A stretch of DNA of 64,000 bases. Origin: an uncultured Sunxiuqinia sp. (GTDB taxonomy: Bacteria; Bacteroidota; Bacteroidia; Bacteroidales; Prolixibacteraceae). The notes under the pieces were generated by a model. That model saw only the letters and a list, made by a program, of their open reading frames with translations. It ran no database searches and was not told the DNA's origin. A program made the position numbers and the translations under genes. Each line of letters begins with the position of its first letter. Within the stretch, counting starts at the first letter, position 1. The stretch covers positions 1-64,000 of the forward strand of contig NZ_CANLZV010000007.1 in the NCBI RefSeq assembly GCF_947495665.1, given 5' to 3'. This document shows positions 16,973 through 25,960 of the stretch, piece by piece.

Positions 16973-17590
16973 ATGCCCTTAGTCAAAGAAATTGATATCG
17001 ACCAAGGAGTCTTGCTCCTTTGGGAACTGACAGAAGACCTGGAATGGCTGAAAGCGCAGTTCCCCTTGCTTGATAAGGATGAAGCCTTTCATGCGTTGAA
17101 AAACAAAAAAAGGCAACAAGAATGGTTATCGGTAAAAATGATGCTCCGTTACATCGGATGTCCCTCAACTCAAATAAGCTACAACAGCAAAGGACAACCA
17201 CAGGTCAACCATCCGAGCTACCAATACATCAGCATTAGCCATTCCAGCCAGTTAGCCGGAATCATCCTTCACACCAATAAGCCTGTTGGGTTGGATATCG
17301 AAAGTCTGAGCCGAAACTTCAAGACCATTGAACGAAAATACCTTTCTCCCACAGAAATCATGTGGGCACATCAAGATAACAAACGCCACTGTCTATTTTG
17401 GAGCGCCAAAGAAGCCGTATACAAGATAGCCGGTATCCCTGGCATCCATTTTTCAGATCAGATTGTGCTTTCTCCGGAAAAAAACAATCGGTTGACAGCT
17501 CAATTAGTGACACCTGAAAGGAATGAACACTTCCACCTGAATTACTTTGAATACAACGAACAATTAATTGTCTTTTTAATTGCGGCATGA
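16973..17590 (+). CDS. 4'-phosphopantetheinyl transferase superfamily protein
   Basis: Enzyme of 205 residues that moves the phosphopantetheine arm of coenzyme A onto a serine of acyl-, peptidyl- or aryl-carrier proteins. The Sfp-type magnesium site is seen as Asp108 and Glu110 (VGLDIES) with Trp143-Ser-Ala-Lys146-Glu147 (WSAKEAVYK, Lys151). The length is between short AcpS (about 120) and Sfp (about 225), and it reads as a compact Sfp-like two-domain form. It directly follows gldD. No carrier protein, PKS or NRPS gene is in the window, so the target is not known and could simply be fatty-acid ACP. Confidence 0.85.
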   Translation: MPLVKEIDIDQGVLLLWELTEDLEWLKAQFPLLDKDEAFHALKNKKRQQEWLSVKMMLRYIGCPSTQISYNSKGQPQVNHPSYQYISISHSSQLAGIILHTNKPVGLDIESLSRNFKTIERKYLSPTEIMWAHQDNKRHCLFWSAKEAVYKIAGIPGIHFSDQIVLSPEKNNRLTAQLVTPERNEHFHLNYFEYNEQLIVFLIAA

Positions 17591-17664
17591 CCGAAGTTTA
17601 AAAAAACAAACAATTTGTAGAACTTCACATGCTCAAACTTGTTTATCCCTGAAAAAACACGATC

Positions 17665-19173
17665 ATGAAACAAGCCGAATCACATATATTAGTCATTTTT
17701 GGAGCTTCGGGCGACTTAACCAAACGTAAGTTAATTCCCGCACTTCTTGAACTGGAAAAACAGAACCTTCTTCCAGATCAATTCGCTGTACTTGGTGTTA
17801 GTCGAACCAACCTTACCGATGAAGAATTCCGTCAGCGTATGACTGAATTTCTGACAGGAGAAGATCAAAAATTGGTTGCTAAGTTTTTAGGCCGTCTGTA
17901 TTACCAATCCATTTCAACAGCCGAATCCTATGAATACCCGGTACTTAAAGACCGTTTATTCACAATCGCCAAGGAGAACTCGATTCCCGAGAACTTCATT
18001 TTTTACCTGTCAACACCACCTCAGTTGTATGAAATTATCCCCAAAAACCTGGCAAGTGTCGATTTGAATAAAACGGACGATGGATTCCGGAGGCTCATTG
18101 TGGAAAAACCCTTTGGCACCGACCTGGAATCGGCCAAAGAGCTAAACAAAAACCTGTTGCACTACTTTGCCGAAGACCAAATTTACCGGATTGACCATTA
18201 CCTGGGAAAAGAATCGGTTCAAAACCTGCTGGTAACACGCTTTTCCAATGGAATTTTCGAACCAATCTGGAATCAGAATTTCATTCATCATATTGAAATT
18301 ACCTCAGCAGAAAGCCTTGGGGTTGAAAACCGCGGTGGCTATTACGATCACTCAGGCGCCATGCGCGACATGGTTCAAAATCACCTGCTCCAGCTAGTGG
18401 GCATGGTAGCCATGGAACCGCCGGTAGTGGTGGAAGCTGATGCCATTCGAAACGAAGTGCTTAAAGTATTTCAATCACTGCGTCCAATCAAAGAAGAGGA
18501 GGTTGATCAATACGTCATCCGTGGCCAATACATTGAATCGCATATTAAAGGAGAGCTGGTGAAAGGCTATCGACAAGAAGAAGGCGTTGATCCTGAAAGC
18601 CGGACCGAAACCTTTATGGCCATGAAGTTTTTCATTGACAACTGGCGCTGGGCAGGTGTTCCCTTCTACATCCGTACCGGTAAAAAATTACCAACCCGGG
18701 TTACCGAAGTGGTCATTCATTTCAAAAAAACACCCCACCATTTGTTCGGCAATCAATACGAAACGGAGCAAACCGCCAATCAATTGGTTATCCGTATTCA
18801 ACCCGATGAAGGAATTTTATTGAAATTTGGCATGAAAGTGCCGGGTGCAGGTTTCCGGGTGCAAACCGTTAACATGGATTTTCATTACGAAGACCTGGCA
18901 GATTCCCACCGTTTACCAGCAGCTTACGAGCGGTTGTTACTGGATTGTATGCAGGGTGATGCCACCCTCTACTCGCGGGGCGATGCCGTGGAAAAAGCCT
19001 GGGATTTTGTTCAGCCCATTATGAATGCCTGGCAAAACAACCCCGATATTCCGATTTATGGCTACCCTGCCGGAACTTGGGGACCCGATGTGGCCGATCA
19101 ATTGGTAGAGGACGGACAGTGGCGCTATCCCTGCAAAAACTTGTCGAATGATGGCACCTATTGCGAACTTTAG
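17665..19173 (+). CDS. zwf: Glucose-6-phosphate 1-dehydrogenase
   Basis: First enzyme of the oxidative pentose phosphate pathway, converting glucose 6-phosphate and NADP+ to 6-phosphogluconolactone and NADPH. It has 502 residues, the family's usual length. The dinucleotide-binding start FGASGDLTKRKL (12-23), the EKPFG motif (147-151) and the active-site stretch RIDHYLGKE (175-183) are all intact. It is followed after 34 bases by pgl, the next enzyme in the pathway, and the two are likely one operon. No gnd or Entner-Doudoroff gene is in the window. Confidence 0.97.
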   Translation: MKQAESHILVIFGASGDLTKRKLIPALLELEKQNLLPDQFAVLGVSRTNLTDEEFRQRMTEFLTGEDQKLVAKFLGRLYYQSISTAESYEYPVLKDRLFTIAKENSIPENFIFYLSTPPQLYEIIPKNLASVDLNKTDDGFRRLIVEKPFGTDLESAKELNKNLLHYFAEDQIYRIDHYLGKESVQNLLVTRFSNGIFEPIWNQNFIHHIEITSAESLGVENRGGYYDHSGAMRDMVQNHLLQLVGMVAMEPPVVVEADAIRNEVLKVFQSLRPIKEEEVDQYVIRGQYIESHIKGELVKGYRQEEGVDPESRTETFMAMKFFIDNWRWAGVPFYIRTGKKLPTRVTEVVIHFKKTPHHLFGNQYETEQTANQLVIRIQPDEGILLKFGMKVPGAGFRVQTVNMDFHYEDLADSHRLPAAYERLLLDCMQGDATLYSRGDAVEKAWDFVQPIMNAWQNNPDIPIYGYPAGTWGPDVADQLVEDGQWRYPCKNLSNDGTYCEL

Positions 19174-19207
19174 AAAACAATAAACACAAACAGAAAATTC
19201 CATTGCT

Positions 19208-19942
19208 ATGACTTCATCCAGAGAAATCAAGATATTTTCAAATGCCCGGGAGTTAGCTGAGGCATTTGCCCAAGAACTATACGAAACTGTTAAAAACACA
19301 TCACAACGTTTTGACATAGCCCTTTCAGGCGGAAGTACGCCCAAGTTGCTTTTCGAAGTGCTTGCCCGGTCTTATGCTTCCAAAATGCCTTGGGAACGGG
19401 TTCATTTTTGGTGGGGAGACGAACGCTGTGTTCCGCCAACCAGTGAGGAAAGCAACTATGGCATGACCCAAAAACACTTGCTCTCAAAAGTAAATCTGGC
19501 CGAAAACCAGGTTCACCGGGTAAAAGGAGAACTCAATCCGGAAGAAGCAACTCGTGATTATATTGATGAAATAAAATCAAACCTGAAGGAGCGCGATGGC
19601 TGGCCGGTGTTTGACCTGATTATTCTTGGGATGGGCGACGACGGCCACACAGCTTCCATTTTTCCGCATGAAATGAACCTGTTAAAATCGAACCAGGTAT
19701 GCGAGGTCGCCACTCATCCGGTCAGCGGACAAAAGCGAGTAAGCCTGACGGGAAAAACCATCAATAACGCCGATCGTATTTATTTTCTGATTTCGGGCAA
19801 GGCCAAAGCCAGTCGCATGGCTGAAATCATAAACAATACAGAAGAAGCAAACAAGCTTCCAACTACGCACATCCAAGTAGCACAGGGGTCGGTTACCTTC
19901 TTTTTGGATCAGGATGCCGCTTCAGAAATCGAAAATAACTAA
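19208..19942 (+). CDS. pgl: 6-phosphogluconolactonase
   Basis: Hydrolyses 6-phosphogluconolactone to 6-phosphogluconate, downstream of zwf. The protein has 244 residues of the NagB/DevB (SOL) fold: sugar-phosphate binding SGGSTPKLLFE (about 40-50), a central WGDERCVPP region, and GMGDDGHTASIFP (about 140-152). The motifs fit lactonase rather than glucosamine-6-phosphate deaminase. The adjacency to zwf agrees. Confidence 0.95.
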   Translation: MTSSREIKIFSNARELAEAFAQELYETVKNTSQRFDIALSGGSTPKLLFEVLARSYASKMPWERVHFWWGDERCVPPTSEESNYGMTQKHLLSKVNLAENQVHRVKGELNPEEATRDYIDEIKSNLKERDGWPVFDLIILGMGDDGHTASIFPHEMNLLKSNQVCEVATHPVSGQKRVSLTGKTINNADRIYFLISGKAKASRMAEIINNTEEANKLPTTHIQVAQGSVTFFLDQDAASEIENN

Positions 19943-20299
19943 ACAGAAATAGTCACTCCCAAAAACAAATAGCAAACAAATGTTCATTCAAAAACTAATC
20001 ACCTCATTGTTAATATCGTGTGAATAAGATTTAGTCGGACAAGCAATTCTGCTTAATTAAATTTTGTACATTTAATTAGCGTTGCAGCAAATGAAAAGCA
20101 TTCCCCAAAAAAGGGAAAGCATCATCAAAAGTAAGAGGAAGCAAACGCATGTTCTTTTACCTATTTTTTATAACAAACCATCGTCAGGTTTTAACTTGAA
20201 ATAAAATGCTTTTTCAAGATCTTAATAAAAGTTAAAGCAACACGAAGATGTGAGATATGAAAAATTGGTTTGTAATTTAGTCTGTTAATATCAAACCAT
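19943..20299. other. 357-bp gap without genes between pgl and the sensor kinase
   Basis: AT-rich spacer with no open frame of note. It holds an inverted repeat TAATTAAAT (20054-20062) / ATTTAATTA (20070-20078). There is also a short TTCCC-N7-GGGAA hairpin near 20101-20117. Neither is followed by a T run, so they are not clear terminators. No consensus promoter was found for the downstream kinase. Confidence 0.5.
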
Positions 20300-22009
20300 T
20301 TGGAACAGAAACAACAAATAGAGTCGCCTCAGGAAAGTATTCTGCAGAATGCTTTCAATGCTGCCCAAACCGGGGTCTGGCATTGGGATATCGACCAAGA
20401 CCGAATCCGGATTAATGATGCCTGGGCCCGGCTTATTGGTTACGCACCTGAAGAACTCGCCCCGTTTGATACTGCTCACTGGCTAAACCTTTGCCATCCC
20501 GAAGACCGAAAACGGGTATCTGACACCCTCAGTCGCGCGCTGAAAATGAAGAACAAACATTTCTCATTCCGAACCAGGCTGAGACACAAAAATGGTGATT
20601 GGATATGGGGGCAATTCAACGGAGGAGTAACAGAACCCGATTCTATTAATGAAAGGCCTGCCTTGAGCGGAACTCTGACCGATGTTACGGAACTTTATCA
20701 TTCCAAAAACAACCTTCGCTACCGCTATGAGATCGAAAAGCTTGTTTCTGAAATCACCTCCAATTTTGTTGGAATTCCTTTTCAGGACACAGACAAAACC
20801 ATCGATCAAGCCCTCCAGAAAATAGGTCAGTTCATGAATGTCGACCGCTGCTATGTTTTCCAGTTTCGGGAGAATGGCACCTTGATGGACAATACGCATG
20901 AGTGGCACACCAAAGGGATCAAACCACAAATGGGGCACCTCCAAAATCTGCCATCTTCTATTTTCCCTTGGTGGATGAACAGCTTAAGCAAGTTTGAGCA
21001 TCTTTACATCCAACGTGTTAAAGACTTGCCTACAGAGGCCATCTCGGAAAAAGAAATTCTGCAAAGCCAGTCCATTATTTCCCTATTGGTAGTTCCTATT
21101 CATTACCAGCAAAAACTGCTTGGTTTTATAGGTTTCGATTCTGTTGTTCGGGAAAAGGAATGGCTGGAAGCAGACATTCATTTAATGAATACTGTTGCTC
21201 ATGCCGTTGCCAGTGCTTTAAATGCAAAAAACTTTCAGGAAGCACTTGTGTTGGCCAAAGAGAAAGCCGAAGAAAGCGATCAGATCAAATCAGCTTTTCT
21301 GGCCACGATTAATCATGAACTACGCACGCCACTGCATCATATATTAGGATTTAGCGACCTGCTAAGAATGAGAAAAATTCCGGTTGCTGAAATCAGTAAT
21401 TTTGCAGACAAAATCTACAAAAGCGGGAAAAACCTGCTTCAAATCATTGAGGATATTCTTAGTCTTGCACAAGCTGACGAGAGCTCTGTTAAAGTTCGGA
21501 AAGAATACTTGCTGGGAAAAGACCTGTTTATTCAGCACAAATCGCTGCTGGATGAGATGCTAAAGTCGGCCAGCAAGGAACAAAGCCTGAAGTTGCATTA
21601 CAATCCCTGCCCCAGCTTCCTCAACAGCTATTTCATTTCGGACAATAGCAAGATCAACCAGGTCATCATCAACTTGCTGAAAAATGCCATCAAATTCACC
21701 AACTCAGGTAGTATTGAATACCGGGCAGAAATCAAAAACAAAGAGCTTTCTTTCCATATTAAAGACACAGGCATAGGCATTACACAAGACCAGCAAAAAC
21801 TCATTTTTGATTTCTTCAGGCAAGTCGATGATTCAAGCACCCGTATTTACAGTGGCGTAGGTATTGGACTGGCCATATCCAAAAGAATAACAACGATTCT
21901 GCAAGGAGAATTAACGGTTTGCTCCATTCCTGGAAAAGGAAGTACATTCACCTTGAAAATCCCTATTGAGACGGCTGTAAATTTGCAAAAAGCAACACGC
22001 AACCTGTAA
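20300..22009 (+). CDS. PAS-GAF sensor histidine kinase (soluble)
   Basis: Histidine kinase of 569 residues beginning at TTG (20300). The first in-frame ATG falls inside the PAS domain, so TTG is the better choice. Domains in order are PAS (about 14-130, WHWDIDQDRIRIND), GAF (about 150-315), HisKA with phosphoacceptor His339 (NHELRTPLHHI), and HATPase_c with an N-box (NLLKNAIKF) and G-boxes (DTGIGI, GVGIGLAIS). There is no transmembrane helix, so it likely senses an intracellular cue. It has no receiver domain and no response regulator next to it, making it an orphan kinase. It ends before a terminator shared with the S9 peptidase. Confidence 0.9.
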   Translation: MEQKQQIESPQESILQNAFNAAQTGVWHWDIDQDRIRINDAWARLIGYAPEELAPFDTAHWLNLCHPEDRKRVSDTLSRALKMKNKHFSFRTRLRHKNGDWIWGQFNGGVTEPDSINERPALSGTLTDVTELYHSKNNLRYRYEIEKLVSEITSNFVGIPFQDTDKTIDQALQKIGQFMNVDRCYVFQFRENGTLMDNTHEWHTKGIKPQMGHLQNLPSSIFPWWMNSLSKFEHLYIQRVKDLPTEAISEKEILQSQSIISLLVVPIHYQQKLLGFIGFDSVVREKEWLEADIHLMNTVAHAVASALNAKNFQEALVLAKEKAEESDQIKSAFLATINHELRTPLHHILGFSDLLRMRKIPVAEISNFADKIYKSGKNLLQIIEDILSLAQADESSVKVRKEYLLGKDLFIQHKSLLDEMLKSASKEQSLKLHYNPCPSFLNSYFISDNSKINQVIINLLKNAIKFTNSGSIEYRAEIKNKELSFHIKDTGIGITQDQQKLIFDFFRQVDDSSTRIYSGVGIGLAISKRITTILQGELTVCSIPGKGSTFTLKIPIETAVNLQKATRNL

Positions 22010-22026
22010 GTTTTTACCCCATAAAA

Positions 22027-22056
22027 AAAGGAAGCAAGCCTAAACTTACTTCCTTT
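22027..22056. terminator. Terminator between the sensor kinase and the S9 peptidase
   Basis: AAAGGAAG (22027-22034) and CTTCCTTT (22049-22056) form a stem that extends over AAG/CTT with one mismatch. The two genes converge on it. Confidence 0.65.
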
Positions 22057-22083
22057 CGTTATTTCATTTTAAACTCCGGACAA

Positions 22084-24177
22084 TTACTTTTTCAGCCATT
22101 TATCAAGCCACTGCTTAAAAACCCGTTGCCAGACAATTCCATTCTGGGCCGAAGTCACCCAGTGGTTCTCTTCAGGAAAATATAAGAACTGAGCCGGAAT
22201 ATCTCTTAAAACGGCAGCATTGAAAGCACCCATTCCTTGCGTATAGGGAATCCGGAAATCTTTCTCTCCATGAATAACCAGAATCGGAGTATCCCATTTC
22301 TCAACAAATAAATGGGGTGAGAAACTGTAAGACCGTTGTGCCACCTGATTGCTTTTATCCCAGTATGGACCACCAATATCCCAGTTTTCAAACCACATTT
22401 CTTCGGTGGTTACATACATCTGATCGAAGTTGAAGATACCACAGTGCGAAATAAAAGCACTGAAACGTCCTTCGTGGTGACCAGCCAGGTAGTTAACGGA
22501 GAAACCGCCGTAGCTGGCTCCCACAGCTCCCAATCGCTCATTATCCACAAAAGGCTCTTTGGCCAGTTCATCAATGGCAACCAGGTAATCCTGAATGTTG
22601 AGCCCACCATAATCCTTGCTGATTTGCTCAAGCCACTCCATGCCAAAGCCCGGCAAGCCACGCCGGTTTGGAGCCACAACAATGTAGCCGTTCGCGGCCA
22701 TCATCTGGAAGTTCCACCGGGTTGACCAAAACTGACTCACAGTTCCCTGAGGACCTCCCTGGCAATACAAAAGCGTTGGATATTTTTTATTAGGATCAAA
22801 ATGAGGCGGATAGATGACCCACAAATGCATGTCTTTATCATCCACTGTTTTCACCCAGCGCTCTTCCAAAGCACCCATTTCCAGCTGATCAAGCAAACCT
22901 TTGTTTACTTCCGTAAGCGGTTCATCTTTCCCGTTTTTGGGATTAACCACATACAGTTCGGCAGGTTGTGACATTGATACTTTTTGAGCCAATAGTTTTC
23001 CGCCAGGTAGTTCAATGGCCATCTGGTAGTTGTGCACGCCATCAGTCAACCGTTTAATCTCTCCATCTTTCAAGTTCAACCGATAGATTTCATCGGTTGC
23101 ATGGATGTTACTGATAAAGAAAAGGGATTTACTGTCTGCGGACCAACTCAAATGTCCAGCATGCTGCTCCCAGCCTTCCGAGTAATTGGTTTTCGCTCCG
23201 GTCTTAAGGTCCATGACAAACAAACGTGTCTGATCGGCTTCGTAACCGTCGCGCGCCATACTTGTCCAGGCCAGCTTAGTCCCATCAGGCGAAAAAAGCG
23301 GACTTTTGTCGTATCCCTTATTTTCTTCCGTCAAATTTTCAGTACTTCCGGTTTCCAAATCATAGCGATACAAGTCAGTGTTTGTCGACAAAGAATAGGC
23401 TTTTCCGGTTAGTTTTTTGCAGGAATAAACAATCTGCTTGCTGTCAGGACTCCACGCAATCTGATCCAAACCATCAAAAGGCTTATCCGGACTATCGTAT
23501 TTCTGACCTTCCAAAATATCCAGTCCTTCAGAGATATTCCCCTTGCCATAATCGGCGATGAAAATGTGGTTGTAGGTATAATCATGCCAGCTATCCCAGT
23601 GGCGATACATCAAATCATTTTCTAAACGTGCATTGGCTTTGGGCAAATCCGGAAACAAATCATGAATATCATCATCCAGTTTCACGGCTTTGGTGTAAAG
23701 AATGTGCTTTTGATCCGGCGAATATTTAAAGCCGGTAATGCCTCCTTCAATCTCGGTAATTTGAACCGCATCCGAACCATCAGGATTCATTTCCCAAAGT
23801 TGAGTCTCGCCGTCTTTGGCATACAAATAGCCAATTTTCTGCCCGTCAGGGCGCCACTGTGCTCCGGACTCTTTGAGTGCCGTATGAGTTATCTGCTTAC
23901 TTTCTCCTCCTTTAGCCGGAATGGTATACAATTCGCGGTACGACTTATTTTCTTCGATATGGTAATAGGTCACCGCATACAACACCGTCTTGCCATCCGG
24001 CGACAACTCGGCATTTCCAAGCTGCCCAAAAGACCACAACACTTCCGGAGTCATAACATCTGATTTCAGCTTGGGTGTTTCCGGGACGTAAGTTTTCTTT
24101 TCTTCAGCCATAACTTCTGATTTCATTCCGGCACAAAGCATGAGAGCCAGAACAGGTAAAACAACTAATTTTTTCAT
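22084..24177 (-). CDS. S9 family prolyl oligopeptidase-type serine peptidase
   Basis: Secreted or periplasmic peptidase of 697 residues with a signal peptide (about 1-25, MKKLVVLPVLALMLCAG...). The N-terminal half (about 45-430) has repeated WD40-like PD40 strands such as GSDAVQITEIEGG and SPDGTKLAWTS, making a beta-propeller. The C-terminal alpha/beta-hydrolase has the catalytic triad Ser555 (GASYGGFS), Asp640 (GEKDFRIP) and His672 (EENHWV). The class cleaves small peptides, often after proline or as acylaminoacyl or dipeptidyl peptidases, and the exact specificity is not readable. It is a single gene. Confidence 0.93.
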   Translation of the reverse strand: MKKLVVLPVLALMLCAGMKSEVMAEEKKTYVPETPKLKSDVMTPEVLWSFGQLGNAELSPDGKTVLYAVTYYHIEENKSYRELYTIPAKGGESKQITHTALKESGAQWRPDGQKIGYLYAKDGETQLWEMNPDGSDAVQITEIEGGITGFKYSPDQKHILYTKAVKLDDDIHDLFPDLPKANARLENDLMYRHWDSWHDYTYNHIFIADYGKGNISEGLDILEGQKYDSPDKPFDGLDQIAWSPDSKQIVYSCKKLTGKAYSLSTNTDLYRYDLETGSTENLTEENKGYDKSPLFSPDGTKLAWTSMARDGYEADQTRLFVMDLKTGAKTNYSEGWEQHAGHLSWSADSKSLFFISNIHATDEIYRLNLKDGEIKRLTDGVHNYQMAIELPGGKLLAQKVSMSQPAELYVVNPKNGKDEPLTEVNKGLLDQLEMGALEERWVKTVDDKDMHLWVIYPPHFDPNKKYPTLLYCQGGPQGTVSQFWSTRWNFQMMAANGYIVVAPNRRGLPGFGMEWLEQISKDYGGLNIQDYLVAIDELAKEPFVDNERLGAVGASYGGFSVNYLAGHHEGRFSAFISHCGIFNFDQMYVTTEEMWFENWDIGGPYWDKSNQVAQRSYSFSPHLFVEKWDTPILVIHGEKDFRIPYTQGMGAFNAAVLRDIPAQFLYFPEENHWVTSAQNGIVWQRVFKQWLDKWLKK

Positions 24178-24268
24178 GGGTTATTCAATTTTTCAGCGTC
24201 CGAAAAATACAGCTTTGCCCAGAATAATAAAAAGATTCACCGCTGTAAAGTACTTATTGCAATAAAAA

Positions 24269-24297
24269 AGCACCTGTTCCGCCAGGGAACAGGTGCT
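24269..24297 (-). terminator. Terminator of the NigD-like gene
   Basis: AGCACCTGTTCC (24269-24280) pairs with GGAACAGGTGCT (24286-24297). On the minus strand the stem is followed by TTTTTTATT, a good intrinsic terminator 31 bases after the stop codon. Confidence 0.88.
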
Positions 24298-24327
24298 GTC
24301 ATCTTAACCAATTGATGTAATCACCCA

Positions 24328-25011
24328 TCAATAGCGATAAGTACCTTCGTACTCAAACACTTCTCCTTCGTAATCTTTTCCGGTTACTTTAAAGGCCACC
24401 GAGTCTTGTCCTTCAATTTGCAAAGAGCTCAAATCGAAAGTAACAAACGCTGACATGCGGAAATTGGGAGCGTCATCACGGTCATTGTGTCTCAACTCTA
24501 GCGCAACAGGCTGGTTGTCCGCCGTAATTTCACCAGGTTCTTTCACCAGGTTCACATAGTGAATCATTCCATTTCCATAATAGTCCAATTCAAAAGTCAG
24601 CATGTTGTTGGTGGTCCAAACACTTTCAACATGAATCGGATCGTTCCCGATACTATCTTCTATTTCTTCAGTAATATCGAGAATTCCTTTAAATAAAATA
24701 TCTCTGATGGAGTTGATACGCACGTAGTATTCCTCAACCTCATCATCAACACGCTTATCACCTAACACGGTAAAATTGACCAGCACTCGGGTGCTGTCAT
24801 CCTCTTCATCCCAATGATAATAACCATCCACCGGAAAAAGTTCGGATCCATCATCCATTTTAATGGTAAAGCCGGCATCATCGTTAACATGGATTACTCC
24901 GAAGCCAACCCAAAATTTATCCAATGAATATCCATCATCATCATTCCAATCACAGCTGAACAACACCATGCTCAGCATAGCGACTAAACCAAATTTCAAA
25001 AACCTTTTCAT
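24328..25011 (-). CDS. NigD-like lipoprotein
   Basis: Lipoprotein of 227 residues from the ATG at 25011, where a good signal peptide starts (MKRFLKFGLVAMLSMVLFSC, lipobox cysteine 20). The longer frame to 25044 has no role. The mature protein is acidic, opening DWNDDDGYSLDKFWVGFG. It carries features of NigD-like proteins of Bacteroidales: the WIK/FTIKMDDGS hairpin, RVLVNFTVLGD near 85-95 and YYVRINSIRDILFKG. Function is unknown, and these proteins are thought to be surface-associated. It has its own terminator and no obvious partner. Confidence 0.75.
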   Translation of the reverse strand: MKRFLKFGLVAMLSMVLFSCDWNDDDGYSLDKFWVGFGVIHVNDDAGFTIKMDDGSELFPVDGYYHWDEEDDSTRVLVNFTVLGDKRVDDEVEEYYVRINSIRDILFKGILDITEEIEDSIGNDPIHVESVWTTNNMLTFELDYYGNGMIHYVNLVKEPGEITADNQPVALELRHNDRDDAPNFRMSAFVTFDLSSLQIEGQDSVAFKVTGKDYEGEVFEYEGTYRY

Positions 25012-25158
25012 TTTTTTCTCTTTTTTCTGTTTTGAATTACACAACCAATAGATTGATCAGCTACCAAATAGGTTGCGTGGGGACATACATTTTTTTTCAT
25101 TCTTTTAAAAAATAACAATTCTTAACTTTTGGCACAATCATTGATATTTACATTTCTA

Positions 25159-25166
25159 TATATTTG
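25159..25166 (+). promoter_or_regulatory. Candidate -7 element of the thioredoxin lipoprotein gene
   Basis: TATATTTG fits TAnnTTTG exactly. A TTTG lies at 25128-25131 but at 27 bases' spacing, which is longer than usual. The leader to the ATG at 25254 would be about 80 bases. Confidence 0.4.
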
Positions 25167-25253
25167 CATCTATTGATTAAAATAACAAACCGAATGCACA
25201 TTAAAGTGTTTTAGGGTTTAAATAGTAGTCAAAAACGACAAAAAATAAATAAG

Positions 25254-25763
25254 ATGAAGAAATTATTCGCAGTCATTGCACTTGCAGCAGTTACAACCGT
25301 GGGATGTGCCAGTGGAAACGGAAAAACCAATGACCCCATATCCAATACGCCTTCAACCACCATTTCACAAGACAAGGAAGAAGGTGGCACAAGCTTGATT
25401 TCGAAAGACGAGTTTTTAAAACAAGTTTGGAACTATGAAGAGTCGCCCGAAGAATGGAAATTCCTGGGCGAAAAGCCGGTCATCATTGACTTCTACGCCG
25501 ACTGGTGCGGACCGTGTCGAATCGCCTCTCCCATTCTGGAAGAAGTTTCAAACGAATTTGCCGGCAAAGTCAAAGTTTACAAAGTAGACACCCAAAAAGA
25601 GCGCGAACTGGCTGGCGTTTTTGGCATCCAAAGCATTCCGGCTTTTCTGTACATCCCTGTTGAAGGAAAGCCTGTTATGATGGCAGGAATTGGACGATCC
25701 AATGAAGAAACCGAAAAAATGTTTGTTGATAACATCAATAAATACCTGCTTACAAAAAACTAA
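25254..25763 (+). CDS. Thioredoxin-fold lipoprotein
   Basis: Lipoprotein of 169 residues with lipobox TTVGC (Cys18) and a low-complexity linker (about 20-50). The thioredoxin domain (about 70-165) carries the redox motif WCGPC (Cys85 and Cys88, DFYADWCGPC) and the cis-proline turn IQSIPAF. It is therefore anchored on the periplasmic side of an outer or inner membrane leaflet and may reduce or oxidise envelope proteins. A link with DsbD elsewhere in the window is a guess. It is monocistronic with a candidate promoter and its own terminator. Confidence 0.88.
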   Translation: MKKLFAVIALAAVTTVGCASGNGKTNDPISNTPSTTISQDKEEGGTSLISKDEFLKQVWNYEESPEEWKFLGEKPVIIDFYADWCGPCRIASPILEEVSNEFAGKVKVYKVDTQKERELAGVFGIQSIPAFLYIPVEGKPVMMAGIGRSNEETEKMFVDNINKYLLTKN

Positions 25764-25849
25764 AGCATCCGTTTTCTTGTTGACATTAGAAACCGACTCT
25801 TGCCTAAGTGCGGCAAAAAGGTTTTCAATAATTTATATGCAGAATAAAA

Positions 25850-25876
25850 AGAGCAACCACCCGGTTGCTTTTTTTT
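25850..25876 (+). terminator. Terminator of the thioredoxin lipoprotein gene
   Basis: GCAACC (25853-25858) and GGTTGC (25863-25868) form a stem with a 4-base loop, followed by eight T residues. It lies about 90 bases after the stop codon. Confidence 0.82.
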
Positions 25877-25933
25877 GCTCCAATTGCCACCGACATAATT
25901 GCCAGGGCTCATCAAAAATTAAGCGAAAACCTG

Positions 25934-25941
25934 TACTTTTG
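25934..25941 (+). promoter_or_regulatory. Candidate -7 element of the HI0933-type flavoprotein gene
   Basis: TACTTTTG fits TAnnTTTG and lies 20 bases before the ATG at 25961. It supports that start over the longer open frame to 25865. The -33 element is not clear. Confidence 0.42.
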
Positions 25942-25960
25942 CCAGCCTAAAAGCTATTTG

